From NCBI GenBank assembly GCA_009695065.1, contig SIBR01000025.1:1-51219 (forward strand): a stretch of DNA of 51,219 nucleotides, in the 5' to 3' direction. The position numbers and the translations under genes are program-made. Below the pieces are notes generated by a model. That model made no database searches, was not told where the DNA came from, and worked only from the letters and a program-made list of their open reading frames with translations. The DNA comes from Opitutus sp. Lineage in GTDB: Bacteria; Verrucomicrobiota; Verrucomicrobiae; Opitutales; Opitutaceae. Shown in pieces: positions 38,231-47,620 of this stretch (position 1 is the first letter of the stretch; every line of letters begins with the position of its first letter).

Positions 38231-39406
38231 GTGACTGCCACGTCTTCCGCTTCCGTCCCGCCCGAACTTCCGAATTTTCATCCGATGTTCGAGGAGATCG
38301 CGCGGGAAAATTCCCCGCGCCTGTCGTTCCTCGATGCGCGGTGGCATTCACTCAACGCGTGGAAGCAAGCCGCCCGACCGGTCGTGCATGAGCATCTCGG
38401 CTACCGGCCCCAGGCGCTGCCGCTCCAAAGCGACCGCATGCAGCGGGAGGAACGTGATGGCTTCACGGTGGAGACCGTGGCGATTCACGCCACGCCCGCC
38501 TACTCGATTCCCGCGCGCGTGCTGGTTCCAACCGGCCGAACCGGCCGGCTGCCGGCGGTGGTCGCGCTGCATTGCCACAGCGGCTGCTACACGTGGGGCC
38601 ACGAAAAGGTGCTTTCCCATCCGGGTGAACTCGCGTTTCTGACGGAGTTCCGCAACGGAACCTACGGCCGGCCGTGGGCCGAGGTGCTCGCACGCCGCGG
38701 CTACGTCGTGATCGCGATCGACGCGTTTTACTTCGGCGAGCGCCGGCTGCGTGTCGAAGACCTCAACCCCGAGACCGTGTTTGCGGAAGTGCGCGAGGCC
38801 TTCCAGACCACGCGCACCACCTCGACCGGCTCGCCGGCGTGGACCGCCGCCACGGACCGCGTGTGCGCCTTCTACGAACATCTCACCGCCAAGACGATTT
38901 TCGCGGCGGGCGCGACTTGGCCCGGCATGCACGTGTGGGACGATATGCGTTCCGTCGACTATCTCCTGAGTCGGACGGACGTGGACCCCAATCGCATCGG
39001 CTGCGTCGGCCTTTCGGGGGGCGGTTTCCGGGCGGCGATGCTCATCGCCGCCGACGAACGGATCAAAGCTTCGGCCGTGGTCGGCTGGATGACGGAGTTT
39101 GCCCACCAACTGCGCAATCACATCCAGCGCCACACCTGGATGGTCTACACCCCCGGCCTCTATCGCTCGCTCGACCTGCCGGACGCGGCTGGCCTGCACG
39201 CTCCCGGCGCGTTGCTGGTGCAGCAATGCCGTCGCGACACCCTTTACACCACCGCCGGCATGCAGGCCGCGGTCGACAAACTCGCGCGCATCTACGCCAA
39301 GGCCGGGCGGCCAGAGAAATTCCGCGGCACGTTCCACGATCTGCCCCACTCGTTCACGCCGGCAATGCAGGACGAGGCGTTCGACTGGCTGGATCGCTGG
39401 CTGTGA
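38231..39406 (+). CDS. Alpha/beta hydrolase (dienelactone-hydrolase/acetyl-xylan-esterase-like)
   Basis: This is a 391-residue protein from GTG 38231 (start favoured because VPPELPNFHP before the first Met at 38285 looks like the family N-terminus). The oxyanion-region segment is ALHCHSGCYTWGHEK. The nucleophile elbow is GCVGLSGGGFRAA (Ser), the acid is in QQCRRDTLYTT, and the catalytic His is in HDLPHSFTP. No signal peptide is visible, so it is cytoplasmic if the start is right. It probably cleaves an ester. It lies 165 bases from the divergent dioxygenase gene and ends 52 bases before the receiver gene stop. Confidence 0.75.
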   Translation: MTATSSASVPPELPNFHPMFEEIARENSPRLSFLDARWHSLNAWKQAARPVVHEHLGYRPQALPLQSDRMQREERDGFTVETVAIHATPAYSIPARVLVPTGRTGRLPAVVALHCHSGCYTWGHEKVLSHPGELAFLTEFRNGTYGRPWAEVLARRGYVVIAIDAFYFGERRLRVEDLNPETVFAEVREAFQTTRTTSTGSPAWTAATDRVCAFYEHLTAKTIFAAGATWPGMHVWDDMRSVDYLLSRTDVDPNRIGCVGLSGGGFRAAMLIAADERIKASAVVGWMTEFAHQLRNHIQRHTWMVYTPGLYRSLDLPDAAGLHAPGALLVQQCRRDTLYTTAGMQAAVDKLARIYAKAGRPEKFRGTFHDLPHSFTPAMQDEAFDWLDRWL

Positions 39407-39458
39407 GCCGCGGTGCATCTTTTAAGACGCGGCGAGAACGCCGCATCGCCATGAAAGA

Positions 39459-39893
39459 TCAGGGCAAACGCGTCGCCGCGCGACTCACGGCCTCGATGAA
39501 TTGCTCGCGCCCGAACGGCTTCAGCAGCACCGCGTCGGCGCCGAGTCCCTTGGCCACGCGGAGGCAACCCTCGGCCGGCATGTTCTTTCCCCCGCCCGAG
39601 ATCGCGAGGATGCGCGTCGTGGGCCGGAGGCGATTCACCGCGAAAATGGCGTCCATGCCATTTCCTCCCGGCATCACGATATCGGTGACGACCAGATCGA
39701 ACGGACGCTCGCGCACAATCTCGACCACCTCGCGACCGTTGGCGGCACGGGTCACCACATGGCCGGCCTGCCCCAGCCACGTCACCACGAGGTCCTGAAT
39801 CTCGGGCACATCCTCGGCGACCACGATCGCGAGCGGCCGGACCGGAGCGGCCGCGGTCGCCGGCTCCTTGAGAAAGGGATCATCCCAGCGCAA
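39459..39893 (-). CDS. Stand-alone response-regulator receiver domain
   Basis: This is a CheY-like single domain of about 120 residues. The acidic pocket is IVVAEDVPEIQ, the phospho-acceptor Asp is in DLVVTDIVMPGGNGMD, Thr/Ser is in ILAISGGGK, and Lys is in AVLLKPFGREQF. There is no output domain, so it probably passes signals by protein contact. The start is uncertain: TTG at 39893 gives 144 residues, whereas the frame stays open to a GTG at 39983 that overlaps the stop of the PDZ remnant. No histidine kinase lies in the window. Confidence 0.8.
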   Translation of the reverse strand: MRWDDPFLKEPATAAAPVRPLAIVVAEDVPEIQDLVVTWLGQAGHVVTRAANGREVVEIVRERPFDLVVTDIVMPGGNGMDAIFAVNRLRPTTRILAISGGGKNMPAEGCLRVAKGLGADAVLLKPFGREQFIEAVSRAATRLP

Positions 39894-39979
39894 GGTTAGG
39901 GGTGAAAGGAGACATCCGACCTCGCCGAGTCTGGCGATCCTGCCACGCCGATTCAAGCGCAAGGTCCCCGTCCGTCGCC

Positions 39980-40220
39980 TCACTGCCTCGGCAGGGTCAG
40001 CGCCACGCGCTGCGTGCCGCGCAGCACGGTGACCTCGACGCTTTCGCCCACCCGCCGTCGTTGGAGGAGATTTCCAATCAATTCGCTCTCGCTGAGGCGA
40101 CTGGTCAGTCCGTCGATCGCCACGATCACATCATCCTGGGCAAAGCCGGCCTTCTTGGCAGCAGCATGCCCGCCGAAACGCCGGGACCAGAAAGGGCGAC
40201 GAGCCACGCACGGGACGGGA
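39980..40220 (-). pseudogene. PDZ-domain C-terminal remnant
   Basis: The minus-strand frame encodes the last 70-80 residues of a PDZ domain: GGHAAAKKAGFAQDDVIVAI, then TSRLSESELIGNLLQRRRVG and TVLRGTQRVALTLPRQ. The carboxylate-binding loop and the first strands upstream are missing. The frame continues upstream only as the antisense of the ThuA gene. I read it as the tail of a decayed exported PDZ protein, perhaps a thioredoxin-PDZ type known in this group. Its stop overlaps a possible GTG start of the receiver gene. Confidence 0.5.
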
Positions 40221-40366
40221 TGCGCCGGTTTGAAAACGACCGGGCAATCGCGACCACGACACTCATGCAGCGGACTCCGCCACGGCACGTCCCGCCGTTC
40301 CTTCACTCCGGATCGGAGCCACGTGATGTCTTGAAAAAAGAGCCGGGCGCGAAACGCTAGGCGGCC

Positions 40367-41167
40367 ATGAAACCGTTTGCCGTCGCCGGATTGCTCGTGG
40401 CCACCGTTGTTGCCGGGCTGCCCACCCCGGCTCCGGCCCAGCCGGCGAAAGACCCGCGCCCAAAACTGGTGATGCTGATCGCGGGGCAGTCCTACGAAAC
40501 CGACCGCACGCTGCCCGCCTTTGCGGCGCGCTTCCTCGAAGCACAATTCCGAGTGGTGATCTGCGAGGGTGCGATGACCAATCCGGCCAATCGCTTCGAA
40601 CGCAGCGAGGAAATCGCCGACGCCGATATTCTGGTCGTGAGCGTGTGGCGCCGGGCGCCGCCGAAAGAGCAGCTCAACCTGATCCGCCGACACGTGGAGT
40701 CGGGCAAGCCGGTCGTCGGCATCGCGACCTCCAGTCACGCTTTCACGCTGCGCCAGGGGGCTTCGCCCGCCAGTGGTTCCCAAGATTGGCCGGAATGGGG
40801 CCCGCGCGTCATCGGTGCGAACTACACGAGTCACCACCCGATCCGGTTCATCACCACCGTGACGGCGATGGATCCCGCCGATCCCCTGCTGGCCGGCGTC
40901 ACCCTGCCCTTCACCTCGAAAATGGAGTTGAACCTGGTGCGCCCGCTCAGTCCCGGCGCGCACGCGTTCCTCACCGGCACCATCGAGGGTCAGGCGCCCG
41001 AGCCGGTGGCCTGGACGTTTCAACACTACGGCGGCGGCAAAACCTTTTTCACGCCGCTGGGGCATCCGGAGGATTTCACGAACCCGGCGTTCCAGCGGTT
41101 GCTCCTGAATGGAATTCGCTGGGCCGCCGGTTTGCCGGTGACCGCGGCCGATCCGCGGAAACGGTAG
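40367..41167 (+). CDS. Exported ThuA-like (trehalose-utilisation type) domain protein
   Basis: This is a 266-residue protein. A signal peptide (FAVAGLLVATVVAGLPTPAPAQ) is followed by one ThuA domain: LVMLIAGQSYETDRTLPAF, DADILVVSVWRRAPP, GKPVVGIATSSHAFTLR, TFQHYGGGKTFFTPLGHPED, and the final RLLLNGIRWAAGLPV. The fold is that of class I amidotransferases, without the Cys-His-Glu triad. The enzyme reaction is unsettled; in Sinorhizobium the thuA gene works with the dehydrogenase thuB on trehalose. It is a second copy, separate from the ThuA part of the giant fusion. It converges with the first deacetylase gene. Confidence 0.85.
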   Translation: MKPFAVAGLLVATVVAGLPTPAPAQPAKDPRPKLVMLIAGQSYETDRTLPAFAARFLEAQFRVVICEGAMTNPANRFERSEEIADADILVVSVWRRAPPKEQLNLIRRHVESGKPVVGIATSSHAFTLRQGASPASGSQDWPEWGPRVIGANYTSHHPIRFITTVTAMDPADPLLAGVTLPFTSKMELNLVRPLSPGAHAFLTGTIEGQAPEPVAWTFQHYGGGKTFFTPLGHPEDFTNPAFQRLLLNGIRWAAGLPVTAADPRKR

Positions 41168-41200
41168 CCAGCCTGCAGGCGGCCCGGCCTCACCTTCAGC

Positions 41201-42136
41201 TTACGCCCGACCGGCCGTCGTCTCCCGCGCAATCGTCGCGAGATCTACGAGGGACGCCCGATCGCCGGCTTTCTCCACGAGATCGCAGATGAGATCGATG
41301 ACCGTGAAACCGGGATCCCTATTGGCGAGCACGGCCGGATGGGAAAGGAAGTCCAGCGTCCCGCCCTCGCGGATCACGCGTTCAACACCCTGCCGCGTCG
41401 ACTCGATAAAGTGCTCCAACTGCCAGCCGCTGCGAAATGCGGTCACGTCGCTGATCGGACTCATCGGGACCTCAATCAGCCCGGACGGATAGACGAAGGG
41501 ACGAACCGTCGCTCCGATCTTCTGAATCTCTGCAATCGTCCCCGGTGTCGGCGGCGCTCCGCCCGCCGTCAACGGATGGGCGGGGTACAAGGTGCTCACC
41601 CACGTGAAACCCAGCTCAAGCAGCATCGCTTGCAAGTCCGGACGCTCGTTCAGACCCTGCCGCAACCCACCGGGAGCGCGAAACCCCGAAGGCCGGATGC
41701 CCAGCCGCGACTGAAAGGCATCGTTCGTCAGACGAATGTTGTCCCGCAGGATTTCGCCGACGGTCCGGCCCGCGACCAGCCAGGGCGCGCGCTCGAAACG
41801 GAACTGCGTCGCCGCCGACGTCTTGGCCAGCAGCGCGACGTGGTCGTAGCTGTGGTTGCCGACCGAGTGGCCGTTCCCGATCATTTCCTTCAACCAATCG
41901 ATGTTCTCCTGTTCCAGCAAACGGCCGACCAGAAAACCGTGCACGACGCCCCCGCGCGCCCTCACCCGCCGGGCGGCTTCCACGGCATAGCGTTTCACCT
42001 GCTCCGTCAGGTTACCCTTCTCGTAGTTCCAATGCGTGTCGTCCCATTTCGGAAAATTCGCCACCATCTCAAAGTCGAAGGTGATCGCGATTCTGGCGCG
42101 GCGGCTGGCCGTCCCGGGAGAAGGTAGTGAAGCCAT
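41201..42136 (-). CDS. Polysaccharide deacetylase-like protein, copy 1 (no signal peptide)
   Basis: This is a 311-residue NodB-like protein from ATG 42136. Motif 1 is ITFDFEMVANF instead of TFDDG. The metal-binding His pair is in GHSVGNHSYDH, motif 3 is SGFRAPGGLRQG, and a late His lies in LDFLSHPAVL. It shares long blocks with the two other copies at 46394 and 50188 (for example FVYPSGLIEVPMSPISDV), but it has neither Tat nor Sec signal, so it is probably cytoplasmic or non-classically exported. It ends the minus-strand block and lies 17 bases after the isochorismatase-like gene. Confidence 0.82.
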   Translation of the reverse strand: MASLPSPGTASRRARIAITFDFEMVANFPKWDDTHWNYEKGNLTEQVKRYAVEAARRVRARGGVVHGFLVGRLLEQENIDWLKEMIGNGHSVGNHSYDHVALLAKTSAATQFRFERAPWLVAGRTVGEILRDNIRLTNDAFQSRLGIRPSGFRAPGGLRQGLNERPDLQAMLLELGFTWVSTLYPAHPLTAGGAPPTPGTIAEIQKIGATVRPFVYPSGLIEVPMSPISDVTAFRSGWQLEHFIESTRQGVERVIREGGTLDFLSHPAVLANRDPGFTVIDLICDLVEKAGDRASLVDLATIARETTAGRA

Positions 42137-42153
42137 GGGTCGACGGATGAAGT

Positions 42154-43221
42154 CTATTTCGCCGCCGGCTTGTAGCGGATCCAGGAAATCTGTGTGACCA
42201 GCTGGTCGATCGATGCAAAAGCAATGTGCGCGCTGGTGGCAAACTTCGGAGTGGAGTGCGCCGGGAACGTGGCGAGCGTGGCGTCGCCCACGAGGAACAC
42301 GTTGAAATCCTTGGAGAGGTTTTCGTAGCCCGCACACGTCCGGGCGTAACACATGTCGGTCGCGTAGCCCGTGAGGAGCACATGGCGGATGCCCTGCTTC
42401 TTCAGAAACTCGCGCAGGGCCGGATAGCCCTGTTCGTCGTGGATCACGACGTCGTCACGACCCATCTCGACATCGCTGGTGACGGGGATGGGCAGATCCC
42501 AGAAGCCGGCGTTGTTGAATTTTGGCCCCGCATCGAGGCCGCGGAATTGCTTGAAATAATCGACCACCGGCTTGTCCGACGAAAGCGTCAGCTCGCCGGG
42601 CAGCGGGCCGCCGCGATAGGTGAAGCCCTTCAATTTGGCAGTGAGCTCACGCCGGCCCTCGGCGCGTTCGGCGTCGGTCGGGTTGTGCGTCATCGTGCGG
42701 TAAAGTTTGAGATGAACCGGATCCTGCTTGGCACGCAGACTGAACAGGACGAGGCCCACCTTGCCACGGAGCGATTTGATGAACGGACTGACGACCTCGC
42801 GGGTGTGGCGCGCGGCGAGATGATTCTTCTCCGGCGTGCAAAAATCCGCGGCGCCGGCCGGCTCGGGCGTATCCCAGCCCTGGCCGTCGTCGATGCCCCA
42901 CGGGTGCACCATGATGACCGCGGTGTCGGCGGCACGGAGGCGGTTGGGCATTTCGATGATCCCGCGCGCATTGTAGGAAAAGCGCCAGGCGCGGACCGAA
43001 AGTTCGCCGCCCGCGTCGTTCACGAGGATCGGCGCCTCGAATCGATGGGGCTCGTTGATTGGCTCCACCCACTCCGGCAGATCGGCAAGCAGCGGCTTCG
43101 GATGGGGAATCGGCGTCAGCCGGTTTTGGTAGACGCGCGATTCGGCCGCACCAGCCAGGCCAGCGACCAGCAAACCGGGGATGACGGCACAAAGAAGAGC
43201 ACGGGATGGCAGGAAGTTCAT
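42154..43221 (-). CDS. Exported isochorismatase-like cysteine hydrolase
   Basis: This is a 355-residue protein. A signal peptide (SRALLCAVIPGLLVAGLAGAA) precedes the isochorismatase-fold core: Asp in VIMVHPWGIDDGQGW, Lys or Arg in VGLVLFSLRAKQDP, and the Cys nucleophile (about residue 291) in LLTGYATDMCYARTCAGYEN. Ordinary members of 180-220 residues are cytoplasmic amidases or isochorismatases. This one is longer and exported, so its substrate is likely extracytoplasmic. It starts one base after the stop of the heme propeller gene, indicating close coupling. Confidence 0.8.
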   Translation of the reverse strand: MNFLPSRALLCAVIPGLLVAGLAGAAESRVYQNRLTPIPHPKPLLADLPEWVEPINEPHRFEAPILVNDAGGELSVRAWRFSYNARGIIEMPNRLRAADTAVIMVHPWGIDDGQGWDTPEPAGAADFCTPEKNHLAARHTREVVSPFIKSLRGKVGLVLFSLRAKQDPVHLKLYRTMTHNPTDAERAEGRRELTAKLKGFTYRGGPLPGELTLSSDKPVVDYFKQFRGLDAGPKFNNAGFWDLPIPVTSDVEMGRDDVVIHDEQGYPALREFLKKQGIRHVLLTGYATDMCYARTCAGYENLSKDFNVFLVGDATLATFPAHSTPKFATSAHIAFASIDQLVTQISWIRYKPAAK

Positions 43222-43222
43222 G

Positions 43223-46200
43223 TTAGCGGGAACGGGGGCGAGTGGTGGGAATGTCGGATTGGAGATAGGCAAAAAGATCGCGCAGCTGCTGCGGATCCAA
43301 GGTGTTGAGGAGACCCTCGGGCATGAGCGAAACCCCGGAGTCCTCCATCGAAACGATCTTGTCGCGGGCGATCGTCGTGCGCTCGTTGCTAGCCGAACCA
43401 ATGGTCACGCTGCCGGGACTCTCCTCGGCGAGGAATCCATTCACGGTTCGTCCGTCGCTCGTCTTGACCGCATAGTTGAGAAATTCCTTCCGAATCACCG
43501 CGCTGGGGTCGACGAGGCTCACCAGCATGAAATCCTGGTCCTGACGGTTCGCCGGGGTGAGATCGGGACCAATCTTGCCCCCTTCCCCGAAGAGCACGTG
43601 GCACGCCGCACACAGTTGTTGGAACACCTGATGGCCCCGGCTGGCAACACCCGGAGGTTTGTCGCGCATTTTGCTCAGGTCGTTGTTGAAGCGCCGGACG
43701 ACGGCAAGTTTGTCCTCGGGCGTCGCATTGACCTTGCCCCAATTTTTGCGAACGAGGGCGTCGAGACGCTTGTCCTCGTATTGGGCGACCGGCCGCACCT
43801 CGGCCTGGGAAACCTCCGCCACCGGGATTTTTCCCGTGTCGACGTACTCCAACAGAGAGCGGCTGCCCTCGCGCCGGCTCAACAGGCCCGCGCGCACCTT
43901 GGCCCGCAGGGGCGCCCCCAGTTTCGGGTATTCGGCGAGCAGCGCCGTCGCGATTTCGGCCGAGTCGAACTGCTGCAGCCCTTCGAGGGCGGCCATTTTC
44001 ACCGGCTCCGGCTCGCCACCCGAGAACCAACGCAGGAATTGCGGCGCATCCCCGAGGCGCGCGGGATTCGATAAAATTTTCACCATCGCCGCCCGTACGG
44101 CCGCGGGGTTGGCGGAGTCCGAGGCGAGGGCCAGGGCCCGGTTGCGCGCGGGTTCGTAACCCAGCCACGTGAGCAGCCGGATAATCGTCTCGTCCCGGGT
44201 TTCGTTCTGCCACCGCGCGGTCAGCTGCTGCACCAGCGCGGCCGGCAGTTCATCCAGCTTCGGCGCCTGGGTTGACGCAAACTTCTGCCGCAGCCCCTGC
44301 TCAAATGCCGTCACCAGGGCCGCTCCGTCGCCGCCCAGCGGATTCCCCGCCAGAAGCGCCGCCGCCGCCTGCAAGGTTGGACGAGTGCCTTCCGCGGCAT
44401 AGCGCCGAACCAAGCGCGGCAGAATCGATTTCCGGGCCAGACTCGAACCCCAGACGGCCGGCGTGTTGAAAAGCTCCAGGCTGAGGTCGAGGGCGGCGAC
44501 GGCATGGCGCTCCACCGACCACCAGGTCAACAACGGCACAAAGGGATCCGCGGTATCGCGATTCTGCAGAGCGATCTTTTGTGCGATCCGCAAGCCCGCG
44601 GCGGCAGACACCCGGGCCGCGGTCGACGCGAGCTGGCTGCGCACGTTCGGGTCGGTCTCTCTGCCCGCAAGATCCATCAGGGCGGCCTCGGACGCCGCCG
44701 CGACCGTTTCCTGATCGCCCAGAAAGCGGGCGGCCCAACGCCGGATACGAGGCGAAGCGTGATTCAACTGGGCGCGCAGGTAATCCTCGTCCGCGCCACC
44801 GCCGCCATACAGCGACCAGAAAGCCTCCAACGCGCCCTGGGCATCGCCGCCCGCGGCCACGAGTTCGCGCAACGGCGGATACGCCGTGGCGTCGCGTCGT
44901 TCAGTCAGGACGCGCCGCGCCTTGCGCGCGAACCAATCGTTTTGATGCGACAAAAGCTTCACCAACGCCGCGCTGGGCAGCGTGGCCAGCGAACGGCCTT
45001 CGCCGCCCACGACCTCGGCGAAGGCCTTCGCGGCCGACCGGGCCGCCGCGGCGCCCCATTGGATGCGATAGACCCGGCCGTTGCTGCGATCCCACTCCGC
45101 GTCGGGATCCGGATGCGACATCCGCTTGTCGGACCAGTCGGAGACGTAGACCGCACCGTCGGGCCCGGTGGTCATGTCGGACGGGGCAAACCAGGTATCG
45201 TTGGCGATCAGCAGGTCGCCGCCGTAGCTCGTCTTGAAGCTCGTGCCCCAGCTTTCCAGCGCGCTCCACTGCACATCGTGCCCGAGCAGATTGTTCGCCA
45301 TGAACCGGCCGCGAAATTCGGGCGGGAAGGAATCACCCTGATAAATCGTGCCACCGGGCGTCACGTGGAATCCCTTGTAATTGCTGCCGGGCACCCGCTC
45401 GAAATAACCGAACGTGTAAGGATTGTGCAGTCCGCCATGCTTGCCCCACCCCTTGGCGTAGTAGCCACCCTGCACCATGTGAATCATCCGGTAGTTGACG
45501 ACCGTGCCGGAAAACGGCGGCGCCGCATCGATGCTCCAATCCGGATGTCCACCCCCGCCGTTCGTACTGGCGAAAAAGTTTCCGTCCTTGTCGTAGTCCA
45601 GACCCCAATTGTTGCCGCCGCCTTCGGTGAACAACTCGAAGCGTTTGGTCACAGGATGATACCGCCAGACCGCCTGTTGAAACTCATAGCCGCGAACCTT
45701 GGCGGTGACGGTGCTGCCCTGATTACCGTAGAGCCAGCCGTCCGGCCCCCAGATCAGGGAATTGGCGAACGACTGGGAATCCTCGATGCCAAAACCGCTG
45801 AGCAATACCTCGGGGTCGCCGTCGGGAACGTCGTCACCGTTGCGATCCGGGTAATAAAGCAGGTAGGGCGCCTGCATGACAAACACGCCGCCGTAGCCGA
45901 ACACGGCGCTCGTCGCCAGGTTGAGGCCATTGACAAAATCATGGGAGCTCTCCGCCAAGCCGTCGCCATCCTTGTCCTCCATGATTGTGACGCGGTCGGC
46001 GCCCCGCGGACCGTGGGGTGGCGGTTCGGGCACCTTGTCGTAAACCGTGCGGGAATACCGGTCCACCTTCACGCGCTTCAGCCCCGCGGGATTGGGATAC
46101 TGGAGATACTGGACGACCCAGAGTCGTCCGCGATCGTCGAACTCGATACAGACCGGCTGCGCCATCAACGGCTCGCTGGCCACGAGCCGCACCTCGAAGC

Positions 46201-46363
46201 CGGGTGCCACGGTCATTTTCTTGACGGCCTCGGCGGGCGGGTTGCCCTGGGCATGGGCGGACTGGCCCCAGACCAAGGCGAAGGCGAGAGCAGCCCAACC
46301 CATGGACCGGCGCTGGAAATTTGCCGCACGCGCGGCAGCTGGAGAGCGAACGGAGATGATCAT
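43223..46363 (-). CDS. Exported PVC-type beta-propeller protein with PVC heme-binding domain
   Basis: This is a 1046-residue protein. The signal peptide (MGWAALAFALVWGQSAHA) is preceded by a basic stretch. The propeller (about 45-430) contains MTVAPGFEVRLVASEPLM, FDDRGRLWVVQYLQYP, the Asp-rich DKDGDGLAES, and YVSDWSDKRMSHPDPDAEW. A HEAT-like alpha region follows. The C-terminal PVC heme domain has CAACH (918-922), GPDLTPANRQDQDFML, VDPSAVIRKEFLNY, and SLMPEGLLNTLDPQQLRDLF. It is a close relative of the protein at 17496 and carries the same type of electron-transfer end. It is co-oriented and nearly fused with the isochorismatase-like gene. Confidence 0.88.
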   Translation of the reverse strand: MIISVRSPAAARAANFQRRSMGWAALAFALVWGQSAHAQGNPPAEAVKKMTVAPGFEVRLVASEPLMAQPVCIEFDDRGRLWVVQYLQYPNPAGLKRVKVDRYSRTVYDKVPEPPPHGPRGADRVTIMEDKDGDGLAESSHDFVNGLNLATSAVFGYGGVFVMQAPYLLYYPDRNGDDVPDGDPEVLLSGFGIEDSQSFANSLIWGPDGWLYGNQGSTVTAKVRGYEFQQAVWRYHPVTKRFELFTEGGGNNWGLDYDKDGNFFASTNGGGGHPDWSIDAAPPFSGTVVNYRMIHMVQGGYYAKGWGKHGGLHNPYTFGYFERVPGSNYKGFHVTPGGTIYQGDSFPPEFRGRFMANNLLGHDVQWSALESWGTSFKTSYGGDLLIANDTWFAPSDMTTGPDGAVYVSDWSDKRMSHPDPDAEWDRSNGRVYRIQWGAAAARSAAKAFAEVVGGEGRSLATLPSAALVKLLSHQNDWFARKARRVLTERRDATAYPPLRELVAAGGDAQGALEAFWSLYGGGGADEDYLRAQLNHASPRIRRWAARFLGDQETVAAASEAALMDLAGRETDPNVRSQLASTAARVSAAAGLRIAQKIALQNRDTADPFVPLLTWWSVERHAVAALDLSLELFNTPAVWGSSLARKSILPRLVRRYAAEGTRPTLQAAAALLAGNPLGGDGAALVTAFEQGLRQKFASTQAPKLDELPAALVQQLTARWQNETRDETIIRLLTWLGYEPARNRALALASDSANPAAVRAAMVKILSNPARLGDAPQFLRWFSGGEPEPVKMAALEGLQQFDSAEIATALLAEYPKLGAPLRAKVRAGLLSRREGSRSLLEYVDTGKIPVAEVSQAEVRPVAQYEDKRLDALVRKNWGKVNATPEDKLAVVRRFNNDLSKMRDKPPGVASRGHQVFQQLCAACHVLFGEGGKIGPDLTPANRQDQDFMLVSLVDPSAVIRKEFLNYAVKTSDGRTVNGFLAEESPGSVTIGSASNERTTIARDKIVSMEDSGVSLMPEGLLNTLDPQQLRDLFAYLQSDIPTTRPRSR

Positions 46364-46393
46364 GGCGAGCGGGTCGATCGGTGCGAAACGGGA

Positions 46394-47476
46394 TTATCGG
46401 GCGGCTGATTTGGTCAGCTTGGCGCGCAGGGCGATGGTATCGAGGTCGACCAAGGCTGCTCGTTTGCCGGCTTTTTTCACGAGGTCGCATACCAACTCGA
46501 CCGCCTTGAACTGGGGATCGCTGGGATAGAGCACGGACGGATGCGAAAGGAGATCGAACACGCCGCCGGTTTCGATGGCCCACTCGACCCCGAGGCGAAT
46601 GGCTTTCAGGAAACTGTCGAGCTTCCAACGGGCACTGCGAAAGGTGGCCACATCGCTGATGGGGCTCATCGGCACGTCGATCAACCCGGTGGGATACACA
46701 AAGGGCTGGGCATCCGCCTGGGCTTTCACGATGGAATCGAAGATCGCGGCGGTCGGCTCCGCGCCGGGTTCACCCATCGGCACCGACGGCGCTTTGCAGC
46801 TGACCCAGCTAAACCCGAGATCCAGCAACATTTGCTGGACGTCCGGCCGGCCATTCAAGCCGGGTCCGAAGCCACCCGGCGTGCGAAACCCCGCCGCGTC
46901 GATTCCGATCCGCGTCTTGAGCGCAACGTTGGTCCTCGCGATGTTTTCCCGGATCGCTTCGGCGGGAGTTTTTCCCGCGATCAACCACGGCGCGCGTTTG
47001 AATCGGAACTGCACATCCTCCGGTTTGGTCGCGAGGACATAGACGTGATCGTAGGTGTGATTGCCCACCGGATGACCTTCGCGAACAATCTCCTTCAGCC
47101 AGTCGACGTTTTCCTGTTCGAGGACCCGACCGACGCAAAAGAAATGGATCACGCCGCCGCGGGCTTTGACGCGCCGCGCCGCCTCGACGCTGTATTTCTT
47201 CGTCTCCTCGTTGAGCACGCCCTTCTCGTAGTCCCAATGCGTATCCTCCCAGACCGGGAAATTACGCGACATCTCCAGATCGAGCGTGATGGCGATCAAC
47301 GCCTTGCTGGTATCGGCGGCGAGATCCCGTTTCCCTTCGGCCGCGTAGCCCCGTGAATTGAGCAACAGGCTGCCACCGGCAAGGGCGGAGGCGGCGAGGA
47401 AGTCGCGGCGGGAGAGCACCAGCGGTCCACGCGCGGCCGACGGGGAGGACGAATGGGAGGGGAGGACGGATTTCAT
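46394..47476 (-). CDS. Tat-exported polysaccharide deacetylase-like protein, copy 2
   Basis: This is a 360-residue protein. The twin-arginine signal SRRDFL is at 22-27, followed by AASALAGGSLLLNSRGYAA. In the NodB-like domain, motif 1 is TLDLE (64-68) instead of TFDDG. The metal His pair is in GNHTYDH (H140, H144), motif 3 is FRTPGG (197-202), and SHPSVLYPSD is near the end. Tat export suggests it folds with its metal in the cytoplasm before export. It lies 30 bases before the heme propeller gene. Confidence 0.85.
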   Translation of the reverse strand: MKSVLPSHSSSPSAARGPLVLSRRDFLAASALAGGSLLLNSRGYAAEGKRDLAADTSKALIAITLDLEMSRNFPVWEDTHWDYEKGVLNEETKKYSVEAARRVKARGGVIHFFCVGRVLEQENVDWLKEIVREGHPVGNHTYDHVYVLATKPEDVQFRFKRAPWLIAGKTPAEAIRENIARTNVALKTRIGIDAAGFRTPGGFGPGLNGRPDVQQMLLDLGFSWVSCKAPSVPMGEPGAEPTAAIFDSIVKAQADAQPFVYPTGLIDVPMSPISDVATFRSARWKLDSFLKAIRLGVEWAIETGGVFDLLSHPSVLYPSDPQFKAVELVCDLVKKAGKRAALVDLDTIALRAKLTKSAAR

Positions 47477-47620
47477 GAGAAAGAAAAAGCTGACCTCGAG
47501 CGCGTCGCCGCGGAGGAGGTCTCGTTACCGAGGGCGAACCGGAAAGACGTCTAAAGATCTATCTGGATGGCACAGGAAAGTGCAACGGCGGGCTCGGCGC
47601 ACGAAAGTGCGACGCGGGAC

